Below, one piece after another: positions 27,401 through 41,536 of a stretch of 64,000 nt of DNA (its first letter is position 1; each line of letters begins with the position of its first letter). The position numbers were made by a program, and so were the translations under genes. Under the pieces are notes generated by a model. That model saw only the letters and a program-made list of their open reading frames with translations. It made no database searches and was not told where the DNA came from. Source of the stretch: Prinia subflava (taxonomy: Eukaryota; Chordata; Aves; Passeriformes; Cisticolidae); assembly GCF_021018805.1 (NCBI RefSeq), contig NC_086256.1, positions 14,016,032 through 14,080,031 on the forward strand, given 5' to 3'.

Positions 27401-29034
27401 AGGCAGGTGGATGTTTGGATTTTGGTGGGGTTTTTTCCAGTTGTTTTGTTTCTAACCAAGCAGCTACTTCCAATGGCAGTTTCTTGACAATGCTACTGAA
27501 GCTGTAAAATAAGAGTATCTTGCTAACATATTATTTGCATAGAAAAGAGTTCATAGCTAAAACAAGAAAAATATCTTGGAACTTCTATTAAAAAACTAAA
27601 GTAAAACTATGCATGCATTTATTAGTTAGGCCTTCTGTTGAAGTTATAATTGTACCTTGTCAGTGATCTCTACCAAATCTTCAGTGTGTTTCTGGTGTCT
27701 TTTTGTTGTCCCTCCCCTGCCCTAGGAAGTTCTTGTATTATTGTGTATCATTATGTTGTTCCCATGAGCCCTTAGAAGAAAGGTATTTGAATAATTTTAG
27801 GAGGCTGTCATCCCTCTTGCTAGGAGGGAGAAAGATAATGTGTTTTTTCCTCCTGTAAGCACTCAGTGATCCCAACAAAAACAGCATTGCAAATTGGAAC
27901 TACAAACAACACAGAACTCCCTGTATGCTTGGCTAATAGCAGTGGTAAAAATCTCTGTTAAGGACTTTGAGAAATAACCTTGCAATCTCTGACATCTGCA
28001 TCAGCTAGAGAGATAAAGTTACAGCAAGTCCTAGGTTAACATATTCTCAACAAAATCCTCTAAACCTCAATTGCCATGGAAACTACTTATCCTTAAGGCA
28101 GAAAGGATAGCTGAAATATTTTCTCTTGACAAAATTGGGAATGAGGCCAGAAATATATTGTGCATAATGTGCCTTTGATCTTTCATTTACATCTGTGTTA
28201 AACAGAAGTTATCTCAGTGAAGCAAGTTAAATTGCAGAACAAAATTTGTTTATAGGACAGAATAAGGTTTAAGACATTCTCTAGTTCTGGTTATTTCTAG
28301 GTACTTTTTTCCATTATCTTCCTATATTTATGTTAACAGATTTCTTTTTGCCTTTACTAGTGAGAGAAACATAATAATGATAAATAGAATTTGTATATAA
28401 AATTAGTACACATCAAGCTTTGAAAAAATGCTTGGGATTAATGGAACTAATAGAACTAATCAGTCCTACTGAGGCTCAGAATTTTGCAGTCTGCGATTAA
28501 AAATGCCTCCAATTTAGACCAGGTCCCCCCAGATCCCTGAGTACTCAATTCCTATAAAACACTGTGTAGTCTTTGCTGTGCAGAAACATTTGCACACCTC
28601 TAAACAATGAAAATCAGCTCAGGAATAGAAAACCTCATTTCTGACTTTATGTAAATTAAATCTCCAATTTGCTGTAGGAGTTCTTGTTTCATTTTAACAT
28701 CAAGTTTTAACAGACTTCAATGAAACAAAAATAACTTTTGGGAACATTACCACCAAAACGCTATGGTTCATAATAAGCAGATGGTCCCCAAAACTAAAGT
28801 CACTATGAGCAGAAGTCTGAATGTGAAAGTGTGCACATGGGCAGGCACTGCTAGGCTGTGTTGTTACCTGCATTAACTAAACCCATCAATGTCTCATGTT
28901 TGCTCTAAGCTTCCCACTCTGACAGCTAACTCGGTTAATAAATTACACTGCAGCAATAATCCCTATGAGATACACTGATTTTATCTGCAGGTTCACTGTC
29001 TGCTGAGCACTGAGCCCGGACACGTCGTGGGTTG

Positions 29035-29562
29035 AGAGAGCTGGGTGTGCTCTGCGCTGGAGCACGCTGAACTTGAGTATTGTGTGCAGTTTTGGGCACT
29101 GCAATGTAAGAAAGACTTTAAACTATTAGAGAGTGTCCAAAAGAGGGCAACAAAGGTGGTGAAGGGCCTGGAGGGGAAGCCCTGTGAGGAGCAGCTGAGG
29201 GCACCGGGTCTGCTCAGCCCGGAGGAGGCTGAGGGCAGAGCTCACTGCAGCCACAGCTTCCTCCTGAGGGGAAGAGGAGCGGCAGGCACTGATCTCTGCT
29301 CTGGGACAGGACACCAGGGAGTGGCCTAAAGCTGAGCCCGGGAAGGTTTAGGTTGGATATCAGGAATTTCTTCACCCAGAGGGTGGCTGGGCACTGGAAC
29401 AGCTCCCCAGGGCAGTGGAACAGCACCAGCCTGGCAGAGCTCAAGGAGCGTTTGGACAATGCTCTCTGGCACACGGTGTGACTCCTGGGGTCCTGTGCAG
29501 GACCAGGAGCAGGACAGGATAATGCTCGTTGGTCCTTTCCAGCTCGGAACCCTCTGTGAGTC
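29035..29562 (+). mobile_element. CR1 LINE 3' end upstream of RPF1
   Basis: Sense-orientation 3' part of a CR1. Recognisable pieces are the block around cacccagagggtggctgggc (29373), gagcgtttggacaatgctct (29445) and ttggtcctttccagctcgga (29530). It ends in a short tctgtga-like terminus near 29560, as CR1 elements do. It stops about 20 bp before the GC boxes of the RPF1 promoter. Confidence 0.88.
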
Positions 29563-29569
29563 CGTGACC

Positions 29570-30120
29570 AACCTCCTCTCGCCCCGCCCCGCCCCGCCCT
29601 CACCGGGCCGCCCTGAGCGCCCCGCCCGCCGCGCGGGGCCCGTGCTGCGCGTGCGTGGCGCCGCCCGGCGGGGCAGAGGCCAAGGGTGAGGGGCCGGCCC
29701 CGCCCCGCGGCAGCAGCGCCATGGCGGCACAGGGCACCGGCCCCGTGCCGGGCAATGGCACCGCACCCGTGCCCGGGGATGGCGCCGGCCCGCCCGCCCC
29801 GGAGCGGGTGCTCTTCCCGCCCACCTTCAGCGTCTCCGAGATCAAGAACAAGCAGCGGCGGCACTTCATGTTCCTTCGCTGGAAGCAGCAGCAGAGGAAG
29901 GTGAGGCGGGCCGTTGCCGGGGGGCGTGGGAGGCCCGGGTGTGGCGGGTCTGGCTAACGGAGCGCTGTTCCTCTGCCCGCAGGAGAAGTTGGCCCTCAAG
30001 AAGAAGCGGAAGAAGGAGCGAGAGGCCCTCGGAGACAAAGTAAGGGCTCCGGCCGCAGGAGCCGGTGTGGCGGCGAGGCCGCTCCTGCCCCGCCGCGAAC
30101 GGGGCTCGCCAGGGTGAGGG
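29570..30120. promoter_or_regulatory. RPF1 CpG-island promoter
   Basis: Very GC- and CpG-rich sequence around RPF1 exons 1 and 2. Tandem GC boxes (SP1 type) lie at 29582-29598, and TGCGCGTGCG at 29646-29655 resembles an NRF1 site. No TATA box is apparent, as expected for a housekeeping gene. The transcription start is probably between 29600 and 29700. Confidence 0.7.
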
Positions 30121-33100
30121 TCCCGCAGCTCTGCCCGGAGCTGGGGCTGCTCAGCTCCGTCCCCCTCCGAAGGGTTTGTCCACAGACTTCAGAGAAGCGG
30201 AGCAGTGAATGCAGTGAGGGTGATAAAACACTGCAGTTGGCTGCCTAGAGAGGTGGTGGATGCCCCGTCCCTGGAAATGTTCAAGGCCGAGTTGGAGGGG
30301 CTCAGAGCAACCTGGTCTGGTCGAAGATGTCCCTGCTTACTGCACAGGGCTTGGAATATATGGCCTTTAAAAGTTCCTTCCAGCCAAACCACTGTATGAT
30401 TTTATGCTCTGTGTGCTGTGGTAGCCTTCAGAGACACTGTTGTCTAGCGGAGGTATCAAACAGCTGACTTCAGAAACCTTTATGCTCCTGTGTTAAATGA
30501 TGCTGTAAACAGGCAGAGTGAGTTTTAAACTAATGACATAAAACCACTCCTGAAAAGTTGTCTCTGATATGATTTCTGTGACATTTGTCTTGCTATTATT
30601 AGGATTTATACTCTAATAGTAATTTCTGTATAGATTAAAACAATCAGATCTGACCAAACCATGCCCAAACCAGTTATCTGCTGAATTCCAAGCCTAGTAA
30701 TGAACAAAGGTTTTGTTTCCTTTCCTGCACTGATTGAAGGTAGTCAGATATGAGTTCCTGTATTACAATGGACTCACAACAATAGTGTTATTAAACATTA
30801 AAGGCTATTAGTCATTAAATTCTAGATATCAAGGATAAAAAGTATTGCTGTTGAAAGCAGGATCCTTTTCTTCCATGGAAGAAATAAAAATGGAAAGAAA
30901 ATTCCCCTATATTTTTGTTTTGTTTTGAAAAGTGACACTGTTCTAGTGGTGCTTCTCTGCATCTGATGCTCTCTGGTGTCCCAATACCTGTGCATATTTT
31001 TAGTCAAGGTTATAGAACATCTTTTTCAAAAGTTACATCAAATAAATAACACTTCCAATTCTATGTAGAAATACACACAATATCGTGGTAGTATGAATGT
31101 GGTATTTGCAATGCATTTATAATGACATGTGTTATGTTAATAAACTATGTATTTTAGGCACCTCCGAAAGCCGTACCAAAGACTATTGAAAATCAGCGAG
31201 TGTATGATGAAACCACTGTAGATCCCAATGATGAAGAGGTAACTGCTTTGATTTCTGCATGTGCTATTAAGTTCACAATTTTTTTCCTAAAAAGGGACAT
31301 AAACTGATAGATAAAACTGAACATTCATCACTTCCCCATTAATCTGTTGATGAATTACTTTTTACACATGATGGGTTTACTAAGAGGTGATGTCATTCTT
31401 TCATTATCTGTGTTAAATAATTGCCTTTTGCATCACTGGTACTGGTAGTAAAAGCTGCCCATGTTCATCACACCAGATTCTTAAAAATGTGAAAACCACA
31501 TGCCTTTGGGTGATTGATTACAGAATAGCTCTTGTGAATTGAAATTTAGATCAGATTGAACAGTTGTTCTTCAGTTATTTCATACATGGTGGATTTATAA
31601 AATTTCTGTTCTTCCAGGTTGCTTTTGATGAAGCGACTGATGAATTTGCGCCATACTTTAATAGACAGACAGTTCCCAAAATTCTGATTACAACATCAGA
31701 CCGACCTCGTGGGGTACGTATCTTTCACTTGGAAACCAACTGCTTACAAGATACTAGGGTTTTCATCCTGTGATTGTTACATTGAAACTGAAAATAATAG
31801 CATTCACATGGATTTTTTTCTATCATTTCATTTAATACCCAACAATAACCTTGTATGTGTGTGTAATTTGTTGGTCTCTCTAGCACTGTTTGTTTCCTCC
31901 ATTAAAAAACCCAACCTTGTGCATGTGTGCTTGTACTGAAATGATCAGCATTGCCTGATTTAAGAGATTACTGACATTTGTGAAAACCATAAAAGAAATT
32001 GTTTTAAAAATTAGAAAAAATGTGCTTCAAACAGTTTATCTGAAAACTGAAGACATGAGTTGAAGAAGAAATGGTTATATGGTATTTTGAGATGCTGTGA
32101 ACTTCTTGGAAACCAGTGTCCTTTATAAATAATGAGTGTGGCAATTACGCTTTTTGCATTTTCCTACTTTTCTGTGATGGAGGAATGGAAAAAAAAAGTC
32201 CTTAAAAAAATCTCTGGTGTGCCGCAGTCTTTACTGCAAATAAATGTTTTTGCACTAACTGAATGAAGTAATTTAATAAAGTCATTTAATAGCTTATCTT
32301 CAAATCTTTATAGAGATACTAGAAGTAACATGTGCTTAGGGAGTGTAGCTGGAATGGCCAAGCCTCTGTTCTTTTAACAGCTGAATCCAGCGCTGAGTTG
32401 CCCACACTGCAATGTAACTCCCCTGTTTTGCAGAGAACAGTGAGGTTCTGTGAGCAGCTGGCCACTGTTATACCCAACTCACACGTCTACTACCGAAGAG
32501 GACTGGCTTTGAAAAGAATCATTCCACAGTGTATTGCGAGGGACTTCACGGATTTAATCGTCATTAATGAAGATCGCAAAATACCAAGTATCCTTTTGTG
32601 TATTTATCAGTGAAAGAAAACAATTCTGTCGTGTGCATCAGAGATCTGCTTTATTCTTGTTTTCTTTCTTTCTTGTCACAGTGCAAATTACAGAGCTAAA
32701 AATCACTGTGCCAACTTGAGTGTCTGATGGCTAATGGAACTTGGAATTATTAAAGGAAGCGTGTACATATGTTGGCACTTTTTTGTTGTTTGTAATGGAA
32801 GGATAAGCACTGTTATTATTTCAGTAAATTTAACAGGTTGATTAATTAACAAGTTTTTCTGACCAGGAAGATCCATTCTGTTTTTCTGGCTAGATAAAAC
32901 ATCCCAAAATTGTTAAATGAGAAAGCAGTAGAGGATAAGCCTTGTTAGGAATTGAAACAAAACGTAATGGACATCCTTCAGAAATCTAGTTAACTAGTTT
33001 GGGAATGTGTGTTTGAACATACAACAAAACCTTGGGCATACATTATGGATCTAATCCTCTAATGTAATACTGCATTTTCCATAGAATGTTCCTCTGTGAC

Positions 33101-34876
33101 TTACATTCTCAGTTTTACCAGCCTTTTTCTTTAACTTGGTGCACAGATGGTCTTGTTTTAAGTCATCTGCCTGATGGTCCAACTGCTCATTTCAGAATGA
33201 GTAGCGTGCGTTTGCGTAAAGAAATAAAGGTGAGACTCAAAAAAATTTGAAAACTGGGTTATCTGTTGGTTAATAATAAATACATCCAGTCTACTTAAAC
33301 TGTCAAAACTGCATTTTGATATGATTCAGCTTGATCTTGTAAATGTGGTTTTTTGGTAAGCTAATGGGAGGCTAAAGACTACTGCATTCTACTTTATAAG
33401 CAGCGTATTTCCATTTTCAAGCTTATTTGCTGTATTTCTTTAACTGCCAAGTATTTTATAATCTGAGTCTGACAAGTATTTTTAAAATCATGTCATTAAA
33501 CAGCAAATGATAACCTACATCAGTGGGATATAACCCATGTCTAGCATACACACAATAGGGTGTATAAAATCAGTAGTATAGGTTTCATTTGATGTAGTTT
33601 GTCTTGAATAAAACCTAGTCCTTCTTGTCCCTATAGCCCTGACATCTCTTCTGTAGTATTGCTTACTTAGCCCTAAGTAATTTGCAGTAAAATGGGCTTT
33701 CTTCTTTGAAATAAGTAATCTCTAATTAGAGTTTTTATTAAAGAAAAGCCAATATACTCTGTCCCATATATCCCTAGTTGGTGTGAGTTCAGCAGGAATA
33801 GTCATATGATGGGTAGAACACATTATCTGCTGTAACAGGTCCTGCCAAGAGTAAAAAATGGTGCAGGAGAAAACATAAAATTATTTGTGCTTTTTCATTG
33901 AATTTATATTGTTGAACCAAAGCTCCTTATGTTACCAGCTGCTCCTCTACTTGTTTATGAGCTTAGGTCATGTTTGAAAAAATGATCAGGCCATGTTTTT
34001 GGCTCTGTCTTCCTATTTCAAACCCTTCTTTGAAAACACATGAAAATCCTTGTGCATTCAGTCTATTCCCTTTCATTTCAGCGCAAGGGGAAGGAGCCCA
34101 CAGAACACGTCCCTGAGGTGATCCTGAACAATTTCACCACTCGCCTCGGCCATTCCATCGGCCGCATGTTTGCCGCGCTCTTCCCACACGACCCTCAGTT
34201 CATTGGAAGACAAGTGGCTACATTTCACAACCAGAGAGACTATATCTTCTTCAGATTCCACAGGTGATGTTTTCCACAAAACTCATTTACAAGTCAGAGA
34301 GAATACTCTTGTAACTTGATTCCTAATTTTAGTTATTTTCTTCCCCAAGATATATCTTCAAGAGTGAAAAGAAAGTGGGAATTCAAGAACTTGGGCCACG
34401 TTTTACCTTAAAGCTGAGGTCACTTCAAAAAGGAACCTTTGATTCCAAATTTGGAGAATATGAGTGGATTCATAAGGTTAGTAATGGTAATAGTCCTGCT
34501 TGGGGAAGCTAAATCTGACATGAAATGTAAACAAAAATCTTACCCTAGCAAACTAGTATAAATGCAGTTCTCAGTGTGGAAGTGTTTAACTGAAGTATTT
34601 AAAGGTATATTTTGAGAAACAGGCAAAGCAGAAACATTCTCCTGTATTTCAAATCAAAAATAAAAATAGCAAGGATTATGAATGTCAATGCACCATACCT
34701 ACTTATTTGCAACTCCACTGTACCATAACTACATTACACTGTCTGCCCTGCTTGAAAATGGAGTGGTTGTCCTTGTTTGTGTTTGATCCTGTTGCATGAA
34801 CTTGCTGGTAAACAACTTTTCTTTTAAATTCCAGCGTCGAGAAATGGACACAAGTAGAAGAAAATTCCACTTATAA
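29721..34876 (+). CDS. RPF1: RPF1, ribosome production factor 1 (Brix-domain protein)
   Basis: Nucleolar factor for 60S ribosomal subunit assembly, acting in processing of the pre-rRNA that gives 5.8S and 28S. Nine coding exons: 29721-29900, 29983-30039, 31158-31238, 31618-31713, 32434-32587, 33147-33229, 34082-34263, 34350-34476 and 34835-34876 (TAA 34874-34876). All junctions keep phase, giving 333 residues against about 349 in human. The start has a strong context (gcgccATGG). After a Gly/Pro-rich N-terminus, a conserved basic segment ([24 protein letters not shown]) precedes the Brix domain at about residues 125-310, with [40 protein letters not shown] and [17 protein letters not shown]. 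The C-terminus is [12 protein letters not shown]. It runs convergently with GNG5. Confidence 0.97.
30210..30405 (+). mobile_element. CR1 LINE 3' fragment in RPF1 intron 2
   Basis: Sense-orientation CR1 tail: gcctagagaggtggtggatg (30242), ccctggaaatgttcaaggcc (30269), agcaacctggtctggt (30306) and a terminal ttccttccagccaaaccac block, ending in atgattttatg. It is severely 5' truncated and lies wholly within the intron. Confidence 0.88.
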
Positions 34877-35233
34877 GTGAAATCTGCCAATTGCTGGTGA
34901 CCAGGAGTACAGCAGCTGCTTTGAACTACAGATGATCTTGAATTCCTAACTAATGATAATGATACTGAACAGTATCTGTCTGCAGAAAGACAAACAGCAA
35001 ATATTAAAACTTTCTACAGCAGCAGATCAAATAGGATGTGCCTCTCTTCCTGGCTGTAGCCAACACGACAAGGACAGTGACTTTTTCTAGTTTAGCAGGA
35101 AAAACTATGGCCATGTTTGAGCAACTTGTCATTTAGCTATCACTAAGGATTTGCCGGAAGTGCTGTGCTGTAAAAACAGATCATGCTTTACAACATCAAA
35201 GATACCAAATATGTTTCTTAAAGAAATTTTCAA

Positions 35234-35239
35234 AATAAA
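35234..35239 (+). terminator. RPF1 poly(A) signal
   Basis: AATAAA about 360 nt after the RPF1 stop codon, the first good signal downstream. Transcript end is expected near 35255. The GNG5 signal on the other strand is about 930 bp further on. Confidence 0.75.
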
Positions 35240-36149
35240 ATATTTATAGTTTTACAGCTTTGTTTTATTTTTTTCTGTTAAGCCAGACATCTTCAGTTAA
35301 TCAGGTAAGAGACAAATACTTTTGTATTATTTCTAACTTACAGTATGCTGTTCCCTGACAGTATTGGAATAGTTTTCCAAAAAGGTTCTCCTATCCAGAG
35401 AACATAGAGAAGGCAGTATGCAATCCATGAAATCCATGGTATTTTATTTCATTAGCATTTTGCATAAAATAGGCATGTTGCTGAAGTTACAAAAACTCCT
35501 ACAGGTGTCTCTTCTGTAAATATCACATTGACAAGAGGTCTGTATACCCAAAGCAGTTGAAAGGAAACAGATGGGAAAAAAATTTGTAAAACCCCCTTAC
35601 AGGAAGTACATAAAACTGTCATCTAAAAATGAGTGACTGTATGAGGTCTCTGAGCAGGGTTTTCCCCATTACAATTTTAAAAATGTTTCTTCAGCCTCAC
35701 AGCAACACTCGAGTTGGTATTACATGCACATAAACTACTCTTTTGCCTTAAGTTACCACATTCACTGGCAGCTAGGAGGTCAAGTTTTCTTTGAGCTACT
35801 TTCTTTTCATATACAGCTGTAAGTGCTTTTTCATATTTACCTAATGAATAAGAAGGCACAGAGAGTAAGTTATCTCCTAGGGTAGAATTACTCATTAAGA
35901 TAAAGAACAATTTACTTTGACTTAACATGATGTTTATCATATAGCACAGCTGTATAGCTGAATTATAAACAGTCCAATTTTTTTTTCTGTTCTACTTTTA
36001 AGTGCTGGAACCTCATTGTTCTGAAGGACTGTTAACCCCAGGCAGACTTACAGCAGCAGAGAATGTTTCTCTGCTCTCCAGCTGCTACAGTGATGCATGT
36101 GAGGTGCTAGCATACACCAAAGTTAATCAAATTCTTAGAGTAACTTCAA

Positions 36150-36400
36150 GGCCAGACTAAGTCAAGACACTTTTATTTTTTGCTTGGCGTATAAAACTGA
36201 TTCCCGTATGAAACAGAAATACGTAACTAGCGTACAGTTCATCTGGAGAGGTAGATGGTAAGAAGTTTGACGACAGTAGCACTTTTAGAGTTAGATTTGG
36301 CACGTTAAAGCTAAGCTTTTGTACAGACTTCAAACCAGGCCACTCCTTGAGGCACTCTGCTCATACACACATCAGCAGGTAGGAAAAGATGCTAAAAGAT
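36150..36400 (-). other. GNG5: Probable GNG5 3'-UTR exon with poly(A) signal
   Basis: On the minus strand a strong acceptor (gttttgtttttcag, exon from 36400) is followed about 225 nt later by AATAAA (plus-strand TTTATT at 36172-36177). It pairs with a strong donor (GTGGTAAG) at 38496/38495, just after the GNG5 stop codon. The exon is inferred from splice signals and the poly(A) hexamer. Confidence 0.6.
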
Positions 36401-38495
36401 CTGAAAAACAAAACCAAAGTCTAGTTAGAAAGGTATCACTGCTAAATGAAGCAGAACTCCTAAGAACAGGTTTCAGAATATGCCATAGACAACTATTTAG
36501 GAAAAAATATCCTCCTTTTCCACAGCTGCTTTATGAAATATTAGTTTAAAAAATAAACTCTTAATGAAGCCATCCCTCAAGATACAAGAAGGTAATCAAA
36601 GCTCTTAACAAAATAACTGAAGCTTAGTGTCTCCTGGAAGCCAAGCTGCTAAGTGGAAGGATAGAAGAAGCTGTTCTCAGTCACTCTGTGGTTGCATAAA
36701 CACCAGGTTTTGCCTTTGAAAAGCAGGGAATTTGTTGTGTAACTAAGAAATTACACTTCCTCTTCAGTGAGGTGGTGCTGACTGTGCAAACACAAACACT
36801 ATTGGCTCATCAAGAAAACACAAGGAATCACCTCTTTGCAGGAAGTGCCTGCAACAGATCCTGCGAAGTGAAGGAGTTTCACATATAAGTAGTGTAACTA
36901 AAACACAAGCTGAGTTCTAGTCCAAAGGCTATAACTGGGAAAGAAAATATTAAGCCTTTTAAGTCCTGTGTATGCAGGTGTTGTGTGAGACACAGGAAAC
37001 ATTGTTTCCCTACATCCACATCCAGGAATTACTTTTCCTTAGCAAACCTCAGTGGGGAATTGTATGTGTCACCGATCAAGTACAGTTTATTTGGCTTTGG
37101 GTAAGTTATCAGTCTATAATGCTTATAGATGATCTGATTTCTTCCTTGGAGTAGTGCTTACTCTACACAAGTGTAGCATCCAAGAGTATTTTTAAAATAA
37201 CGTTAGCTGGCAAAAATTCCTAATAGAAGTAACTTTAAAAGCTCCAAGAACTCTAAAGCCCATTTCAGTTATCCTGTTGTAATTCACTGCTCAAAACAAT
37301 GTGGGAAATGTTTTTGCTTGTTAAAGAGTTAAGGAACAACTTCTATACTGTTTCAACTCTAGTCTTTAAACATGGTTATTCTGCTAGTACACACATCTGG
37401 AACATTTTCTACAGTCTGCTCGAGGGAAGAACAATTTTAATAATTCAATCTGATTGTGGTCACCTTTCTATAAAGCTGCCTAACAGCACCATTTAAATCT
37501 AACAAACTACAGTTCTCTGGATGATGTAAGTCAGCTACACAACCAAAATTTTTCAAGGTTAAGACTCACTAGTTCACTATCTATTGTGAACTACAGCTGT
37601 GTATCAGGTGCTTTGAAACAACATCTATGCTCTCATTTCCAACAGATCCAAGTCAAGGGGCAACAGGAAAAGGGAACATGGTAAAATCATCATGCCTTCA
37701 CTGTGGTCAAAATAACCAAGTTATTGTGACTCTGAGTTTTGGTGAAGCATTGTGGATCTAAAACTCACCTTTCTAGAAAGGTTAGCCTAAAATCTAATCA
37801 TCAAAATGCCAGATGAGTGAGCAGTCTTCCTGGTGACAGCAGTAATGCTAATGAACCTACGAAAACTTTGAGATGAGTATTCCACTGTTTCTAGTTATTT
37901 AAACTGCTACCTCTGTATCTGTAGTAGCTTACTTGAGTGGAGTATGGGCTTCTAAAAGTACACACTTTAAAAAGTATGTACTTTTTTCTTTTGGCAGAGA
38001 AGGCATCTCCCCCCCACAGTGACCAGTGCTCTCCCTGGGGCACCACCACCACTAATCTGGTTTTGGAACTGTTCTTTAAGAACCAAAGTCTGGTTAACCT
38101 GCCACAATCAGGATTCACCACTTATGCTGTCAGGCAATTAATTCTATGTGAGAAAAGGAAAATAATACCCTTACAGAGAGGAAGATACAGCACAATTACC
38201 GTTCAGCTGGGTTAGTCTAAATAGCAGCTCAGAGGTAGCTGGCCCCACTACTTTGCTAGAACAACAGAAACTGGTGGAAGCTTTGCAACAGCAAAGTGTT
38301 AACTTTGAGAAAAACTCATATCTATGGCCAGCACGTGTCCACTACAGAGCTGTGACCACAAAAGGGGAGAAGAGACCAAAAATGGGGATCTAGACCAACA
38401 TCAGCTGTGTAAGTCAGATGTTTCTGAGTGCCTTTCATACAGCCTGTCTCATTCAAATGACAAAAGAGTTTATGAATTGTAATTCAAGAACTTAC
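36401..38495. other. Probable GNG5 3'-UTR intron
   Basis: About 2.1 kb between the donor after the GNG5 stop codon and the proposed terminal exon. I see no coding frame, transposon or RNA gene. Confidence 0.5.
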
Positions 38496-38525
38496 CACTG
38501 AAAGAAACTGAAGTAGTTCACATAA

Positions 38526-39814
<1,289 letters not shown>

Positions 39815-40667
39815 GGCGCGGCTGGCGGCGGGCTGGCCTCGGACTCGCGGCACTCCCAGCACAACTTCCCGGCACGGCCACAACTCTGGAGAGCGGCGCC
39901 TGCGCACCCGGGGCCGCGCGGGCGGGGCGGCTCCGTGTGCCGGGACGGGCCCGCCCGCGGGCACGGAAACAGCCCCGCTCCCCGCACCCCGCTGTGGTCC
40001 GCAAGAGCCGGCCACTTTCACTCCAAGGTGGCGAATCCTGGTGACAACATCCACTGGGCCCCTAGTTAGTTCGGAGGTTATTTTGAGGTGCAATGAATGA
40101 AGTTCCTAAGTTAGTTCTTTTCGGCGGTTTGAGTGTTGACTGTAGCCTGGAGGATCAGTTTACTCGTCCTAATTCATTGCAGAAAGTGCTCGGGAACAGC
40201 AGTGAAGCCTGGAGCATGGGGTGACATCAGGTACTGCAAAGTGCAGCATCTCCCTGCACAATGGCAGGAACGCCTCTGTGCCCGCGGTGCCTGCCTGTGG
40301 CCGGGAATGACCGTGTGAGTGACGGGCTCTCACACTCGGGTCATTTGTGGGAGCTTGCAAGCAAAGACACAGGTCCTGTTAAATAGGTATTTCCCTCTGG
40401 CATGAAGAAATCCTAATTCCACAGCGCCAGGGTGAGACTTGGAAGGTCCAGTCACTGGTGCTCAAGAACAGGTGAATTAGAAGTATCTGGGGTAGAGGCA
40501 GGAGGAGCAGAGAGATCTCCTGTTGAGATGAGGAGAACAGCAAGGGAGTTCAGCAGGCTGAAAATCCAGAGAAGGTTTGTGACCTCAGAGGGGCTGGAAG
40601 AGCCTTCAAAGTGAGAACACCAAGGAAACTCCTAACAAAAAGAGAAAGATGGAAACAAGATTTCTAA

Positions 40668-40950
40668 GCAGGGCCTGTTGCAATAGGACTGGGGGAATGG
40701 CTCTGTACTAAAAGAGGATTGATTAGAGATTAAAGGAAGAAGGTTTTTACACTAAAGGTGATAAAAGCCTAGAACTGGTTAACCAGAGAGGTGGGAGATG
40801 CTGCACCCCTGGAAACATTCAAGGTCAGATTGGACTTTGGGGTCTGGACAAGCTGGCCAAGTGGGAGGTGTCCCTGCTCACCGCAGGGCTTGGGCCAGCT
40901 GACCTTCAAAGGTCCCTTCCAACCCAAAGTAGTCCATGATTCGATAACAA
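40668..40950 (+). mobile_element. CR1 LINE 3' end between GNG5 and SPATA1
   Basis: Sense-orientation CR1 tail: gcctgttgcaataggactgg (40673), ttaaccagagaggtgggaga (40779), ctggaaacattcaaggtcag (40809), ggaggtgtccctgctcaccg (40864) and a terminal ggtcccttccaacccaaag block, ending near 40945 in a degenerate atgattcgata terminus. It is 5' truncated. Confidence 0.9.
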
Positions 40951-41536
40951 TGTTAGGACAGAACCATGGTTATAATTTATGGAAGTATTTTTCTGACATG
41001 GTTGCCCAGCACAGTCAAGTCACATTTCCTCGGAACACTGCATTTGGCTGGCACAATGTGTTTGCTGCAGTTCACAATAATTGTCACTTTATCAGATCCA
41101 GGCCCTGCAAGAATCTTGTTTTGTGGGAATTTAGCTCTGTGTCTTTAGGAAAACAGTGGAATTGTGTAGCAAATTATACACTACCAAGCAGTTTTTATGA
41201 AAGGGAAAAAAATGTTAAGAGGAAATGCTCTAGGGCAGATTTCTTAGAGCCACGGGGCTATGATTTAGCAATTCTCAGTTACTTAGGTGATACCCACTTG
41301 TGTAGAGGGTGTGGCTGATTCTGTTTGCAGTTAGCTGGAAGCCCTCTGCCTCAGCACAGACACAACTTCCATTTTCATAAGTGGAATGAAAGTCCTTAAA
41401 TGGAAAAAAAGGGTATTTATGGAGGAACTTCTCTCATAAGAGATTATCATGAAACTCATTCCTAAAGAATGCTTCAATCAAAAAGAAAGTTAGAAAGCCC
41501 ACCTGGCATTTACTGTGGTCATACAGAGGGGCCAAC

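Larger units (their letters stand above)
24790..29030. other. Gene-poor interval, third part
   Basis: No exon recognised. It contains an A/C-rich low-complexity tract at 26998-27070 and a G-run cluster at 27364-27400. The minus-strand frame at 26046-26396 has no domain character and is probably incidental. Confidence 0.6.

Noticed and set aside
9360..29030. A hidden gene or urate oxidase relic in the desert
   Set aside because: No frame shows family motifs, and no exon-like segments with matching phases were found. In mammals the urate oxidase gene is, as I recall, on the other side of DNASE2B, so it would fall before this window.
40791..41318. 175-codon plus-strand frame upstream of SPATA1
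   Set aside because: Its first part is the CR1 tail and the rest has no homology. The SPATA1 start at 41537 fits the family N-terminus and the splice phase.
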